The notes: generated by a model not told the origin, from the letters alone. Positions 1-8,354 are shown, counted from the first letter of the stretch. The stretch: 64,000 nucleotides of DNA from Bin87 sp965203855 (GCA_965203855.1 CBDBDN010000009.1:370831-434830), one strand, 5' to 3'. Program-made: numbers and translations.

Positions 1-129
1 CGTTTGCCGCCCCAAAGGCAGCAGGCTGCCCACCACGGCGGCGCCGGCAATGCCCAATCCCAACAATCCCAAAACGCGACGCCGCGATGCGCCCTTGCCA
101 TTTGCGGTATGCCTATGCTGCTCGGTCAA
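1..129 (-). CDS. N-terminus of an exported Tat-signal protein (cut by window edge)
   Basis: Read on the minus strand from a TTG at 127-129, the frame stays open to the window edge (43 codons). It gives a short polar start followed by SRRRVLGLLGLGIAGAAVVG, a twin-arginine signal with R-R-R, a hydrophobic stretch and small residues. A GGAG lies about ten bases before the TTG, and no ATG is available in this frame because a stop codon lies just upstream. The mature domain is outside the window, so the function is unknown. Tat export suggests a folded, often cofactor-bearing, extracytoplasmic enzyme. The start is an inference; the signal peptide pattern is seen directly. Confidence 0.55.
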   Translation of the reverse strand, partial: MTEQHRHTANGKGASRRRVLGLLGLGIAGAAVVGSLLPLGRQT

Positions 130-209
130 AATCCATCAGCTCCGTAATCAGTTTCAATTCCAATCAACGCCGCCAATCCTATCAGCCCAACCCCGCAAAT
201 GTCAATCGC

Positions 210-306
210 CCGCCCCCAAATCGTCATTCCTCCCCAACCGCCATTCCGGCCCCTCTAACCGTCATTCCGCACCCCGACACCGTCATTCCGGCGCAAGCCG
301 GAATCC
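210..306. repeat. Cluster of short palindromic repeats (CGTCATTCC family)
   Basis: Several partial copies of the dispersed repeat core CGTCATTCC (about 217, 239, 258) lead into one full copy at 280-306, where CCGTCATTCCGGC is followed by GCAAGCCGGAATCC. The full unit is an imperfect palindrome that could fold into a hairpin. The same unit recurs at more than ten other intergenic sites in this window. Confidence 0.8.
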
Positions 307-385
307 ATCCCCCAAACAACCAAATCCCCATTCATCCCTTTTATCCAAGCCATAAAACCCCATCCCGTCCCTCTTGTATATCGGC
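301..385. repeat. Copy A (partial) of a composite dispersed element
   Basis: Directly after the palindrome at 280-306 comes a C/T-rich stretch with CATCCCTTTTATCC, AGCCATAAAACCCC and CATCCCGTCC. The same order of words recurs at 1297-1412 and 12664-12747, and inverted at 63135-63212. This copy lacks the right-hand part found in the other copies. Confidence 0.6.
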
Positions 386-388
386 GTC

Positions 389-421
389 AAAAAAACCCTC
401 TCCATCATCCAGGAGAGGGTT
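389..421 (-). terminator. Rho-independent terminator of the secreted-protein gene
   Basis: A perfect 10-bp stem (394-403 with 412-421) and an 8-base loop are followed, in the minus direction, by a run of seven T. It lies just past the stop codon at 448 of the minus-strand gene and explains how that transcript ends. Confidence 0.85.
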
Positions 422-447
422 GATTGAGCGGACAACAGCAGGGCCCG

Positions 448-1107
448 CTACCGGCACCACGCCATATGCGCCCAGCGCACATAGCTGCCGCCGTAGTGCT
501 CTTGGCTGGTCCAGTGGACGCCGGTGCGATAGTACTGACTGCCGGGGATGCTGGGATGGGCGTGTGCGTCGGCAAAGGAAAACACGCCATCGTTGTTATA
601 GTCCAGGACCATATAGTTGCCGGTGGTATAAAAGAAGTTACTGGTGGGGTTGTACCTTTGAAAAGCGGATTGGCCGGTGTGGATGTTGGTATAGCGTCGG
701 GGCGCAACGCCGTCCGCGGGGTCGTCAACAAACCACTGACTGCCAACAGCGTTAAACCACCCGTAGAAGGCAAAGTGGTGAATGGTTCTGGTGTTGGCGC
801 TGCTGATCAGCACCAGCAGCCAGCCGCTGTCGCTGTTGCCGCCGTTGTAAGCGGCTTGCCCGTCCCGCACATTGTACCAGCGCGGCTGCTGCCCGTATTC
901 CTGGCAAACCCGCGAGGTGTAAGTGTAGCCGCCTTGTGCGCCCTGCGCCGCCGCATCAGCAGCGGGAAATGCCAGCCCGCCCGCAGCGGCCAGCCCGGCC
1001 AGGACGCTGAAAACGGCAACCTTGCCCAGCCGCAGCCACGTCGTCGTTAGGTTTTGGGTCAGCCAATGTCGGGGGGGGGGGGGGGTAGAATTCAGAAAGG
1101 CAGTCAT
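448..1107 (-). CDS. Secreted protein of unknown family with an EF-hand-like loop
   Basis: A 219-residue protein with a hydrophobic signal segment (about residues 27-50) and a probable cleavage after Ala-Ala-Ala near 54. The mature part is rich in Tyr, Trp, Asn and Gly. It has one Cys near each end (about 68 and 218), which could form a disulphide, and a loop at 169-180, DYNNDGVFSFAD, that matches the D-x-N-x-D-G pattern of Ca2+-binding EF-hand or dockerin loops. I do not recognise the family. The start was chosen because GAGGTG stands about six bases before the ATG at 1107; upstream in-frame codons run into repeats. A run of 15 identical bases falls in codons 7-12, before the signal segment. 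A good terminator follows the gene. Confidence 0.7.
   Translation of the reverse strand: MTAFLNSTPPPPRHWLTQNLTTTWLRLGKVAVFSVLAGLAAAGGLAFPAADAAAQGAQGGYTYTSRVCQEYGQQPRWYNVRDGQAAYNGGNSDSGWLLVLISSANTRTIHHFAFYGWFNAVGSQWFVDDPADGVAPRRYTNIHTGQSAFQRYNPTSNFFYTTGNYMVLDYNNDGVFSFADAHAHPSIPGSQYYRTGVHWTSQEHYGGSYVRWAHMAWCR
1071..1085. repeat. Homopolymer tract G15 within a coding region
   Basis: Fifteen consecutive G on the plus strand (C on the coding strand) encode a Thr-Pro-Pro-Pro-Pro-Arg stretch in codons 7-12 of the secreted-protein gene at 448-1107. With 15 bases the downstream signal peptide is in frame; 14 or 16 would put it out of frame. Tracts of this length are known slippage sites, so phase variation is possible. 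Sequencing error in the tract length is the main alternative. Confidence 0.85.
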
Positions 1108-1234
1108 AATTTCACCTCGTGCTTTCCTCAAACAGGATGACCGCGTCGCCGATTCCATGGCCGCAGCCGATGCCGCCGGTAGGGAAATAATAGCCCATAT
1201 CATCCCCAAAAGCAAGATGGCCGCTTGACCTCCA

Positions 1235-1302
1235 ACCGTCATTCCGGCCCCCCAACCGTCATTCCGGCCCTCCAACCGTCATTCCGGCGCCAGCCGGAAT
1301 CC
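1235..1302. repeat. Three tandem copies of the CCGTCATTCCGG palindromic repeat
   Basis: Two half-units (CCAACCGTCATTCCGG) are followed by a full palindrome ending GCCAGCCGGAATCC. They lie between the divergent genes at 1107 (minus) and 1467 (plus). Confidence 0.8.
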
Positions 1303-1413
1303 AAAATCCCCGTCCATCCCCTCCATCCATGCCAATTTCCCCCATCCCACCAGCCAAATCCAAAATCCTGCCCATCCTGTCCATCGGTGTGAAAATTCCG
1401 GCTTGCGCCGGAA
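1297..1413. repeat. Copy B of the composite dispersed element
   Basis: The stretch contains CCCCGTCCATCCCCTCC, ATCCATGCCAAT, CCATCCTGTCCATCGGTGTG and a right-end half-palindrome, ATTCCGGCTTGCGCCGGAAT (about 1394-1413). It matches copy C (12664-12747) word for word at both ends and the inverted copy D at 63135-63212. Confidence 0.65.
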
Positions 1414-1451
1414 TCTATGGTTGCCAGCGCCCCAACTCCCCCAAAATATCG

Positions 1452-1457
1452 TACAAT
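1452..1457 (+). promoter_or_regulatory. -10 box TACAAT, near-leaderless start
   Basis: GTACAATA sits so that transcription would begin about three bases before the ATG at 1467. There is no Shine-Dalgarno sequence between box and start codon, which fits a leaderless or nearly leaderless transcript. The same GTACAAT word precedes the genes at 9199 and 56203 and the tRNA at 63410. Confidence 0.5.
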
Positions 1458-1466
1458 ATAGGCATT

Positions 1467-2321
1467 ATGCCGCTGCCCGCGCTGATACTCCCCCTTTCCA
1501 TCACCATAGCATCCGCCATCGTCCAGCTTGGCGGCAAGCTCCAGGCGCGCCGCAAAATTCAGGATGCCCAGCGCCGCCTGGCAACCCGCCGCCAGCAGCA
1601 TACCGATGCCATCGCCGAGCTGCGCCGCCGGCAAAGCGCCGCCAAAGCCCGCGCCATCTCCGGCAACATCGCCATACCCTCCGCCCTGCTCCGTTCCGAG
1701 CCCCGCACTTACGCACCGCCGGACGCTGCGCCCCGCCGCTGGCCGTCGTTCCTGTCATTCCTGTCATTTGTGCCCTTTCTGCGGTTCGGGCAACCCGTCC
1801 TCCGCGGCAAAGTGCAATCCCGCAAGCGCATCATCGCCCCCAAAGTGTTCTCTACCACGGCCAGCCTCGTCCACAAAGCCAATCCCGCCATCGCCGGCCG
1901 GCTGACCCAGTTCGTCATCGGAGCGATGCCCGAATTCTCCGTAGCGACCGAATTTTCGGCGGCGGCGGCCGGCAAACTCGCTTCCGTCGGCGGTAGGGCG
2001 GCTTCCGTCGGCGGCCGGGCCGCTTTGCTGGGCGGCAGAACCGCTTCCGCCGCCGCTACCGGCCCCGGCCCCATCATCGGACGCTTCGCCTTGGTCGGTT
2101 TTACCGTCATCGGCTACATTATCTCCCCACTGATGGCCGGGTTAAGCATCTACCTGGATGTCCGCCGCGTCCGCAAGGCCCAGCGGGAACTGGCCCACGC
2201 CGACGCCGCCATGACCGATCTGGAAACCCAGGCCGCCGCCCAGACTCTGGAACTGGAACGCGTTACTGCTCAAGGTCTGCTGTCATTGTCCGCCCTGGCC
2301 CCATCCGCACCCCGCCAATAG
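1467..2321 (+). CDS. Membrane protein with coiled-coil flanks, unknown function
   Basis: A 284-residue protein. Residues 3-22 form a hydrophobic segment followed at once by a charged helix rich in Arg, Gln and Ala that should form a coiled coil (about 23-60). A central region holds three degenerate repeats of the type A-S-V-G-G-R (DNA 1978-2050). A second membrane segment lies near 206-232, and the C-terminal 50 residues are again helical and charged. I do not recognise the family. The ATG at 1467 was preferred to an upstream ATG at 1329 because the upstream stretch is dispersed repeat and a TACAAT box at 1452 would start the transcript just before 1467. Confidence 0.6.
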   Translation: MPLPALILPLSITIASAIVQLGGKLQARRKIQDAQRRLATRRQQHTDAIAELRRRQSAAKARAISGNIAIPSALLRSEPRTYAPPDAAPRRWPSFLSFLSFVPFLRFGQPVLRGKVQSRKRIIAPKVFSTTASLVHKANPAIAGRLTQFVIGAMPEFSVATEFSAAAAGKLASVGGRAASVGGRAALLGGRTASAAATGPGPIIGRFALVGFTVIGYIISPLMAGLSIYLDVRRVRKAQRELAHADAAMTDLETQAAAQTLELERVTAQGLLSLSALAPSAPRQ

Positions 2322-2338
2322 CAAGGAGCAACCTCCCG

Positions 2339-3124
2339 ATGCGTGAGAACAAAGTCAAAACCGCCCTGCGCGAAAACCGCCTGGCCCTCGGTACTTATGT
2401 ATCTTTTGCCGACCCGCAAATCGTTGAGATAATCGGGCTGGCCGGCTACGACGCCGCCTTCATCGACATGGAGCATACTACCTTTGACCTGGGCCTGATT
2501 ACCCAGATGATTGCCGCCGCCGACCTGGTAGGCATCACCTCAATGATCCGCATCCCCGGCAACGATGAAAATCTGATACTGCGCCTGCTGGACGCCGGCG
2601 CGCAGGGCATCATCATCCCGCACATCGACGGGCTGGAGGGCGCCAAACGCGCCGTGGACGCCGTGCGCTACGCCCCGTTAGGGCATCGCGGCGGCGCCGG
2701 CGGCACCCGCGCCGCCCGTTTCGGCACCGTCAGCTGGGACGAGCATACCCGCACTTCCAACGAGCAAATCGTCCTCTCCGTGATGACCGAGGACGAAAAG
2801 GGCATCAGCGAAATCGCCGACATCGCCCGCCTGCCCGGCATCGACATCGTCGCCATCGGCCCCACCGACTTTTCCGAATATATGGGCATCCGCGACCCGC
2901 AAAGCCCGGTTATTCGCGCCCGACTGGAGGAACTGGCCGCCGCCGTCAAAGCCGCCGCCGGCGCCAAACTCTCTATCCCGATGAACCATCCCGCGTTCCC
3001 TCTGTCCGCGCGTGAGCTGCAAGATTTAGGCGTCGGCTATACCCATGTTGCGCCGCCCCCGCCGGCTCTCCTGCTCCGCTCCCTGCAAGAACGCCTCGCC
3101 AGCATCCGCGCCGACCTGGCCTGA
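2339..3124 (+). CDS. HpcH/HpaI-family class II aldolase
   Basis: A 261-residue TIM-barrel aldolase of the HpcH/HpaI (2-keto-3-deoxy acid, 4-hydroxy-2-oxoheptanedioate) family, which cleaves 2-keto-4-hydroxy acids to pyruvate and an aldehyde with a divalent metal. Family landmarks are FIDMEHTTFD (41-50), MIRIPG with the catalytic Arg, AQGIIIPHIDGLEGAK with the first metal ligand region, APLGHRG, and IGPTDFSEYMG near 182. Length is normal for the family. AAGGAGC stands ten bases before the ATG. The substrate cannot be read from sequence; a second family member lies at 26155. The last codons and stop are the first unit of a 51-bp tandem array that continues downstream. Confidence 0.9.
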   Translation: MRENKVKTALRENRLALGTYVSFADPQIVEIIGLAGYDAAFIDMEHTTFDLGLITQMIAAADLVGITSMIRIPGNDENLILRLLDAGAQGIIIPHIDGLEGAKRAVDAVRYAPLGHRGGAGGTRAARFGTVSWDEHTRTSNEQIVLSVMTEDEKGISEIADIARLPGIDIVAIGPTDFSEYMGIRDPQSPVIRARLEELAAAVKAAAGAKLSIPMNHPAFPLSARELQDLGVGYTHVAPPPPALLLRSLQERLASIRADLA

Positions 3125-3260
3125 CCCCCAACCGTCATTCCGGCGCAAGCCAGCATCCGCGCCGACCTGGCCTAACCTCCAACCGTCATTCCGGCGCAAG
3201 CCGGAATCCGCACCGACCTGGCCTAACTCCCAACCGTCATTCCGGCGCAAGCCGGAATCC
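3101..3260. repeat. 51-bp tandem array including the 3' end of the aldolase gene
   Basis: Units begin at 3101, 3152 and 3203, with a partial unit at 3254, exactly 51 bp apart. Each unit joins the aldolase tail (ATCCGCGCCGACCTGGCCT plus a stop codon) to a palindromic repeat core (CCAACCGTCATTCCGGCGC). The first unit is the real 3' end of the gene. Confidence 0.9.
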
Positions 3261-3285
3261 AGTGCCCTAACCCGACACTACGCTA

Positions 3286-3996
3286 ATGAAACCAGCAACC
3301 CGCCCCCTCCGGCGTTGGCAATGGGCCCTCGCCGCCATCCTGCTATTGGTGGCTCTGGCGGCGTGCGCCGGCCCGCCGGACGCCAGCCCGGCAGCATCCG
3401 TCCCGCCGGCAGCGCCGACTATAATCACGCCGACCGCAACTCTGCCGCCCACGCCAACCGTTGCCCCAACGCCGACTTTCACGCCGCCGCCTACGCCGAC
3501 CATCACTCCAACCCCAACCATCGTTCCGACGCCAACGCCAACGCCGGCTCCTACCGCAACTCCAACGGCCACTCCCGTACCCACCCCGCTGCCCGATACC
3601 CCGCTGGTTCGCATCGGAGCAGCCGTCTATACCGTTGACTTGGCGGTTACCCACAGCGAGCGGGCGCAAGGATTGTCCGGGCGCCCCAGCCTGGACGCCA
3701 ACCACGGGATGCTTTTCGTCTATGACGCCGACGGCCCGCGCGCTTTCTGGATGCCCAATATGCACTTCCCCCTGGACATGGTATGGATTAAATCCGACTG
3801 CACCGTAGCCGGCGTTACTGCCGATGTGCCGAATCCCCGGCCCGAAACGCCCCTCAACGAACTCCCCCGCTATCCCTCTGCCGGACCCGTCCGTTTTATA
3901 CTGGAAATCAACGCCGGCCAGGCCGCCCAACACGCTATAATGCCCGGCGCCGTCGTCAAGTTTGACGGCCCAATCGCCGGCCAATGGGGCTGCTGA
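3286..3996 (+). CDS. DUF192-domain lipoprotein with P/T-rich linker
   Basis: A 236-residue lipoprotein. A basic N-terminus and hydrophobic stretch end in LVALAAC with the lipidated Cys at 27. Residues about 40-105 are a low-complexity Pro/Thr linker (PTPTP-type), and 106-236 form a DUF192 domain with the signatures ERAQGLSGR, HGMLFVYD and FWMPNMHFPLDMVWI. DUF192 proteins are small beta-barrels of unsettled function. The linker should hold the domain away from the membrane. The same kind of linker is used by the lipoprotein at 32167 and the giant protein at 36697. The gene stands alone between a repeat array and a sugar kinase gene. Confidence 0.85.
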   Translation: MKPATRPLRRWQWALAAILLLVALAACAGPPDASPAASVPPAAPTIITPTATLPPTPTVAPTPTFTPPPTPTITPTPTIVPTPTPTPAPTATPTATPVPTPLPDTPLVRIGAAVYTVDLAVTHSERAQGLSGRPSLDANHGMLFVYDADGPRAFWMPNMHFPLDMVWIKSDCTVAGVTADVPNPRPETPLNELPRYPSAGPVRFILEINAGQAAQHAIMPGAVVKFDGPIAGQWGC

Positions 3997-4085
3997 CGCC
4001 GCCCGCCTCTCTCTTAATCCCGGTAATCCCGTAATCCCGGCCCGACAACTCCAACACCCGCCAATTCCAGCCAAGGAAAATGACT

Positions 4086-5057
4086 ATGCAGATACTCGTC
4101 TCCGGCTCCCTCGCCATCGACCGCATAATGACCTTTGCCGGCCGTTTCAGCGACCACATCGTACCCGAACGTCTCCATCAGATTAACCTCAGCTTCACCG
4201 TTGACGGGTTCAACGCCTACTTCGGCGGCACTGCCGGCAACATCGCCTACTCTCTGGCGATGCTGGGCCAGCGTCCCCGTCTCATCGCCGCCATCGGCGC
4301 CGACTACCGCGACTATTTTACCCGCCTCGAGCAGCACGGCATCCCTACTGACGACATCCGCATCGTGGACAACGAATCCACCGCATCCGCATTCATCGTT
4401 ACCGACCTGGACGACAACCAGATTACCGGCTTCAATCCCGGCGCCATGAAACACCCGGCCGGCTTTGACTTTGCCGCCGTTGACCCGGCCGACGCCATCA
4501 GCATCGTTGCCCCCGGCAACCTGGCCGATATGGCGCACTGCACCGCTGCTGGCGCCGCCGCCGGCATCTATACCATCTTTGACCCCGGCCAGTCGCTGCC
4601 GGCTTGGGATGCGGACGGATTGGCCGAATGCATCGCCAACAGCAGCCTACTTATCGCCAACGACTACGAAATGGCCCTGATTCAGGACAAGACCGGTCTG
4701 GACCAGGCCGGCCTGTTGCAGCGCACCGATGCGCTGATAACCACCCTCGGCGAGCAGGGCGCCCGCATCGTAACCGCCCACAGCGAAAGCATCGTCCCCT
4801 GCGTACCCACCGCCAACGTCGTTGACCCCACCGGCGCCGGCGACGCCTTCCGCGGCGGCCTGATTATGGGGCTGATCCATCCCGGCCCGCTGACGCCGGC
4901 CGCCGTGTCGCCGGCCCGGCTGGAACGCGCCGCGCAAATCGGATCCGCCTGCGCCCACTTCGCCATCCAACACCCCGGCACTCAGGAATACCGCTACTCC
5001 CAACCCCAGCTGCAAGCCGTGCTGGAGCAATCCTACGGCACTGCCATCCAGGATTGA
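4086..5057 (+). CDS. PfkB-family carbohydrate/nucleoside kinase
   Basis: A 323-residue ribokinase-fold kinase that transfers the ATP gamma-phosphate to a sugar or nucleoside hydroxyl. It opens with MQILVSGSLAIDRIM, has the first PfkB signature GGTAGNIAYSLAMLG (about 46-60) and the second VDPTGAGDAFRGG with the catalytic Asp in GAGD (about 250-262). Length is usual. An ATG six bases upstream (4080) is also in frame, but AGGA at 4074-4077 is only two bases from it and eight bases from the ATG at 4086. The form resembles the adenosine-kinase-like branch, but the substrate is unproven. Confidence 0.88.
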   Translation: MQILVSGSLAIDRIMTFAGRFSDHIVPERLHQINLSFTVDGFNAYFGGTAGNIAYSLAMLGQRPRLIAAIGADYRDYFTRLEQHGIPTDDIRIVDNESTASAFIVTDLDDNQITGFNPGAMKHPAGFDFAAVDPADAISIVAPGNLADMAHCTAAGAAAGIYTIFDPGQSLPAWDADGLAECIANSSLLIANDYEMALIQDKTGLDQAGLLQRTDALITTLGEQGARIVTAHSESIVPCVPTANVVDPTGAGDAFRGGLIMGLIHPGPLTPAAVSPARLERAAQIGSACAHFAIQHPGTQEYRYSQPQLQAVLEQSYGTAIQD

Positions 5058-5159
5058 CACGCTATCCGCCCTACCCTAAAATCCCCCCCGTCCTGCTTGG
5101 ATCTCCCCGTCTTGCCTGGATCTCCCCGTACTGATTAATGCAACTTTTCCGACCGGCCC

Positions 5160-6701
5160 ATGCCGGCGCGGACCGCGCAGCGCAGTTTCCTTGTGAGCTC
5201 TTTCAATAGCGGCCCGCCCGATTCCGCAGTAAGCGACGCCGCCGCCCCCGGCGACTTTCTGATTGGCCGCTCGGCGCCGCCTATCCGGATGCCGATACAT
5301 CGGCGCGTGCCGCCGCGCCGCTGGTCATCTACGCCGTTCATCCTGCTCGGCGTCTTTCTGCTGCTGAACCTTACCGGCGGCGTGCTGCTCTGCCTGCCCT
5401 TGGCCGCCGCCGACGGCAATGCCACTAACTTGCAGACCGGCTTTTTTACGGCCATCTCCGCCGCTACCGTTACCGGTTTAGCTCTGGTGGACACCCAAAC
5501 CCACTGGTCCCTTTTCGGCCAGGTCATCATATTTCTGCTGATGCTGATCGGCGGCCTGGGAGTTCATCACCGCCGCCACCGTGCTGATTGCCCTGATGGG
5601 ACGCCGCGCCAGCGCCCTTGAGGAGGACGTCTATCAGGACACCATCGGTTCCAGCTACCGCAACAACATTCCGCAAGTAGTACGCAACATCGTAATCGCT
5701 TTCGGCATCGGCTACCTCGTCGGCGCCGCCCTGATGTTCCTGCGAATGCGCCATGTCGCCGACTTCTCCCTCCCCGAAGCCGCCTGGCAGTCGCTGTTCC
5801 TCTCCGTGTCCGCACTCAACAACGCCGGCTTTTCCATCCTCCCCAACGGCCCCGACGGCGGCAACGCCAGCACACTGGGCGCCGAGCCTTACTTGATGGC
5901 CGTCATCACTCCCCTGATTATCCTCGGCGCCATCGGCTGGCCGCTAATCGTTGATGTCAAAAGAAACTGGACGCTGCGACTCTCCCCGCGCACCTGGTTC
6001 CGCAACGGTATCCTGCCCTTCAACTTTGTACGGCTGACCTTGGACACCAAGCTGGTGCTTATTTTGACTTCTGCGCTGTATCTGATTAGCTCCGGCGCGT
6101 TCCTGCTGGACGAATGGTACGGCGTATTGAGCGACTACAGCATCGCCGGCAAAGCCGGCTCCGCCGTCTTTCACGGCGTCAGCGGGCGCACCGCCGGGCT
6201 CGCCGCGCTGGACTGGTCCGTTACCGCCGATTTCACTCTCCTGATCTTTATCGCCTTGATGTTCGTCGGCGGCTCCACCGCATCCGTATCCGGCGGCATC
6301 AAAGTTAACACCCTCGCCGTGCTGCTGGCCGCCGTGCGTTCCTCCGCGATGCGGCAGACCCGCACCAAGATCTTCCGCCGCGAAATCGGCGCCGCCCTCG
6401 TCGCCCGCGCCCTCCTCGTTACCATGCTCGGCATCGCCTATCTCGGCCTGGGTCGTGCCAATCCTTACCTTTACCGAACCCGAACAGCCCTTTGTCTCTC
6501 TGCTCTTTGAAACCGTTTCCGCCTTTGGCACCAACGGAATGTCCGGCGGATTGTCCTCCCATTTGAGCCCCGCCGGGGTCTATAATCTTTATGATAACCA
6601 TGATGGTCGGACGCATCGGTCCCCTGACCCTGATCATGCTGCTGGCCCCCCGTGACGAAATATCCTACCGCTACCCCGAGGAACCCGTTAGAATTGGATA
6701 G
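5160..6701 (+). pseudogene. TrkH/KtrB-type K+ transporter membrane subunit, broken by three +1 shifts
   Basis: Three frames together encode a full TrkH/KtrB potassium channel subunit: helix-rich start LLGVFLLLNLTGGVLLCLPL, pore-like SAATVTGLALVDT, SVSALNNAGFSIL, HGVSGRTAGLAALDW, SAFGTNGMSGGLS, and the tail TMMVGRIGPLTLIMLL. The frame changes near 5561 (after LMLIGGLG), near 6453 (before VPILTFTEPEQPF) and at about 6581 (before IIFMITMMVGR). Each change is one extra base, and none lies in a homopolymer. The intact regulatory partner begins six bases after the stop. The start may be 5160 or the ATG at 5289. The gene is either decaying or hit by sequence errors; large neighbours are intact. Confidence 0.8.
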
Positions 6702-6706
6702 GTGTT

Positions 6707-7369
6707 ATGGCTTATCAAATTTGCGTCATCGGATTGGGCCGCTTCGGCAGCAAACTGGCCGGCACCCTGTTCCAGCGCCACCACGAAGTGCTGGCCGTGG
6801 ACCGGGATGAGCAGCGCGTGCAGGCCATGCTCGGCCAGGTTACCTACGCCGTCGAAGTCGAGGCTACCAACGAAACCGCCCTGCGCGATCTCGGCGTCCC
6901 CCAAATGGATGCCGCCGTCGTCGCCTTAGGCAGCCAACTCCAATCCAGCATCATCTCCACTATGATACTCAAAAACATGGGCATCCCCTACATCATCGCC
7001 CGCGCTACTGACTCCCAGCACGCCGACATCCTGCACCGCGTCGGCGCCGATAAAGTCGTGTTCCCCGAGGAGGAATCCGCCACCCGCGCCGCCAACCTGG
7101 ATATGACCCCCAACGCCGTCGCCTATATGGACATCACCGACGCCGCCGGCGTGCACAAACTCCGCCCCCCCGAATGGATGCGCGGCCAGCGGCTCCGCGA
7201 CGCCGGCCTCGGCGCCGCCGACGCCCTCAACCAGCGCCTGGCCGTCATCGTACTCCGCCGCGCCAACGAATACATCCTGAACCCCCAGGACGACGAAGTC
7301 ATCGGCGACGGCGACGTCCTGGTCGTCGTCGGCACCCACCAGGCCGTTGCCGAAGTATTCACCCGGTAA
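6707..7369 (+). CDS. Trk/Ktr potassium uptake regulatory subunit (RCK protein)
   Basis: A 220-residue cytoplasmic gating subunit. Residues 3-125 form an RCK-N Rossmann domain with ICVIGLGRFGSKLA (the G-x-G-x-x-G nucleotide loop) and the acidic VDRDEQRV strand end that binds ribose. Residues about 140-220 form an RCK-C domain with GDGDVLVVVGT. Such proteins bind NAD(H) or ATP and gate a TrkH/KtrB channel, and the broken channel gene lies immediately upstream in the same operon. Length fits KtrA rather than the double-sized TrkA. If the channel is really dead, this subunit must serve another channel or be on its way out. Confidence 0.9.
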   Translation: MAYQICVIGLGRFGSKLAGTLFQRHHEVLAVDRDEQRVQAMLGQVTYAVEVEATNETALRDLGVPQMDAAVVALGSQLQSSIISTMILKNMGIPYIIARATDSQHADILHRVGADKVVFPEEESATRAANLDMTPNAVAYMDITDAAGVHKLRPPEWMRGQRLRDAGLGAADALNQRLAVIVLRRANEYILNPQDDEVIGDGDVLVVVGTHQAVAEVFTR

Positions 7370-7431
7370 AGCCGGCCCCGCCCGCATCGCCTGAATTATC
7401 CGCCCTGTCTATCGCCCCGCCGGGAGGATCT

Positions 7432-8268
7432 ATGACGGAAAACATCGGCTACCTGGGGCCGCCCGGAACCTACACCGAACAAGCCGCGCTGCTCTATGCG
7501 CCCGCCGCCCGGCTTACTCCCTTTCCCAGCATCGCCGCCGTCGGCGCCGCCGTCGCCGGCAGCGAACTGGACGCCGGCGTAGTCCCCATCGAAAACAGCC
7601 TGGAAGGCTCCGTTACCTTTACCCTGGACCTGCTCATCAGCCAGTCCGGCCTCTCCATCCGCAACGAAGTTGTGATACCCATTAATCACTATCTCGTTGC
7701 CCCCCGGAGCGTCTCCGCCAGTGCCGTAAGCGTCATTTACTCCCATCCCCAGGCGCTGGCCCAGTGCCGCAGCTATCTGGAAAGCCGCTTCCCCCGTGCC
7801 CAGAAAGTGGCGTCATTAAGCACCGCCGCCGCCGTAGCCGATATGCAGGGCAGCGCCGCGCCCGCCGCCGCCATCTGCCCCCAGCGCGCCGCCGAAATCT
7901 ACGACGTCCAGGTGCTGGACACCGGCATTCAGGACAATTCGCTGAACCAAACCCGCTTTGCCGTCCTCGCCCACGCCGACCATCCCCCCACCGGCAAAGA
8001 CAAAACCTCAATTTGCTTCGCTTTTACCGTTGACCGACCCGGCAATCTCTACCACTGCGTCGGTGAATTCGCCGAGCGCAGCATCAACCTCGTCAAGATT
8101 GAAAGCCGCCCCACCAAACAGGAACTCGGACGCTACATTTTCCTGATTGACTGCGCCGGCCACCGCGACGAACCGCAAATCGCCGCCGCCCTGGACGCCA
8201 TCCGGCAGCAGGTCGATATGTTCAAAATCCTCGGCTCTTACCCCCAGTGGGATGCCGCCGAAAGCTGA
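7432..8268 (+). CDS. pheA: Prephenate dehydratase
   Basis: A 278-residue monofunctional prephenate dehydratase (prephenate to phenylpyruvate, phenylalanine synthesis). The PDT domain spans about 4-185: IGYLGPPGTYTEQAAL, GVVPIENSLEGSV, and QTRFAVLA with the catalytic Thr. An ACT domain follows (about 195-275) with VDRPGNLYHCVGEFAE and the Phe-binding KIESRPTK, so feedback inhibition by phenylalanine is expected. No chorismate mutase domain is attached. GGGAGG stands six bases before the ATG. It follows the RCK gene by 62 bases and ends before a long hairpin that it shares with a convergent gene. Confidence 0.95.
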   Translation: MTENIGYLGPPGTYTEQAALLYAPAARLTPFPSIAAVGAAVAGSELDAGVVPIENSLEGSVTFTLDLLISQSGLSIRNEVVIPINHYLVAPRSVSASAVSVIYSHPQALAQCRSYLESRFPRAQKVASLSTAAAVADMQGSAAPAAAICPQRAAEIYDVQVLDTGIQDNSLNQTRFAVLAHADHPPTGKDKTSICFAFTVDRPGNLYHCVGEFAERSINLVKIESRPTKQELGRYIFLIDCAGHRDEPQIAAALDAIRQQVDMFKILGSYPQWDAAES

Positions 8269-8304
8269 ACCCCTCGGCAGACCGGCGTTTGCTCCGCAAT
8301 AAAC

Positions 8305-8354
8305 AGGATGGGCGCTGCCGTCAGCGTATCATCGCTGATAGCAACGCCCATCCT
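8305..8354. terminator. Large hairpin between convergent genes (bidirectional terminator)
   Basis: AGGATGGGCG (8305-8314) pairs perfectly with CGCCCATCCT (8345-8354). Inside, TGC/GCA and TCAGCG/CGCTGA pair around a TATCAT loop. There is no strong T run, but the site lies between the stop of pheA and the 3' end of the minus-strand YtxH gene. Confidence 0.6.

Noticed and set aside
3343..4074. Long open frames on the opposite strand of real genes (also 13400-15442, 28306-29907, 42132-43658)
   Set aside because: High-GC shadow frames rich in Gly, Ala, Val and Arg; the opposite strand carries clear protein families.
5555..6585. Programmed ribosomal frameshifting in the K+ channel gene
   Set aside because: Three separate +1 sites without slippery sequences or stimulatory structures make this very unlikely.
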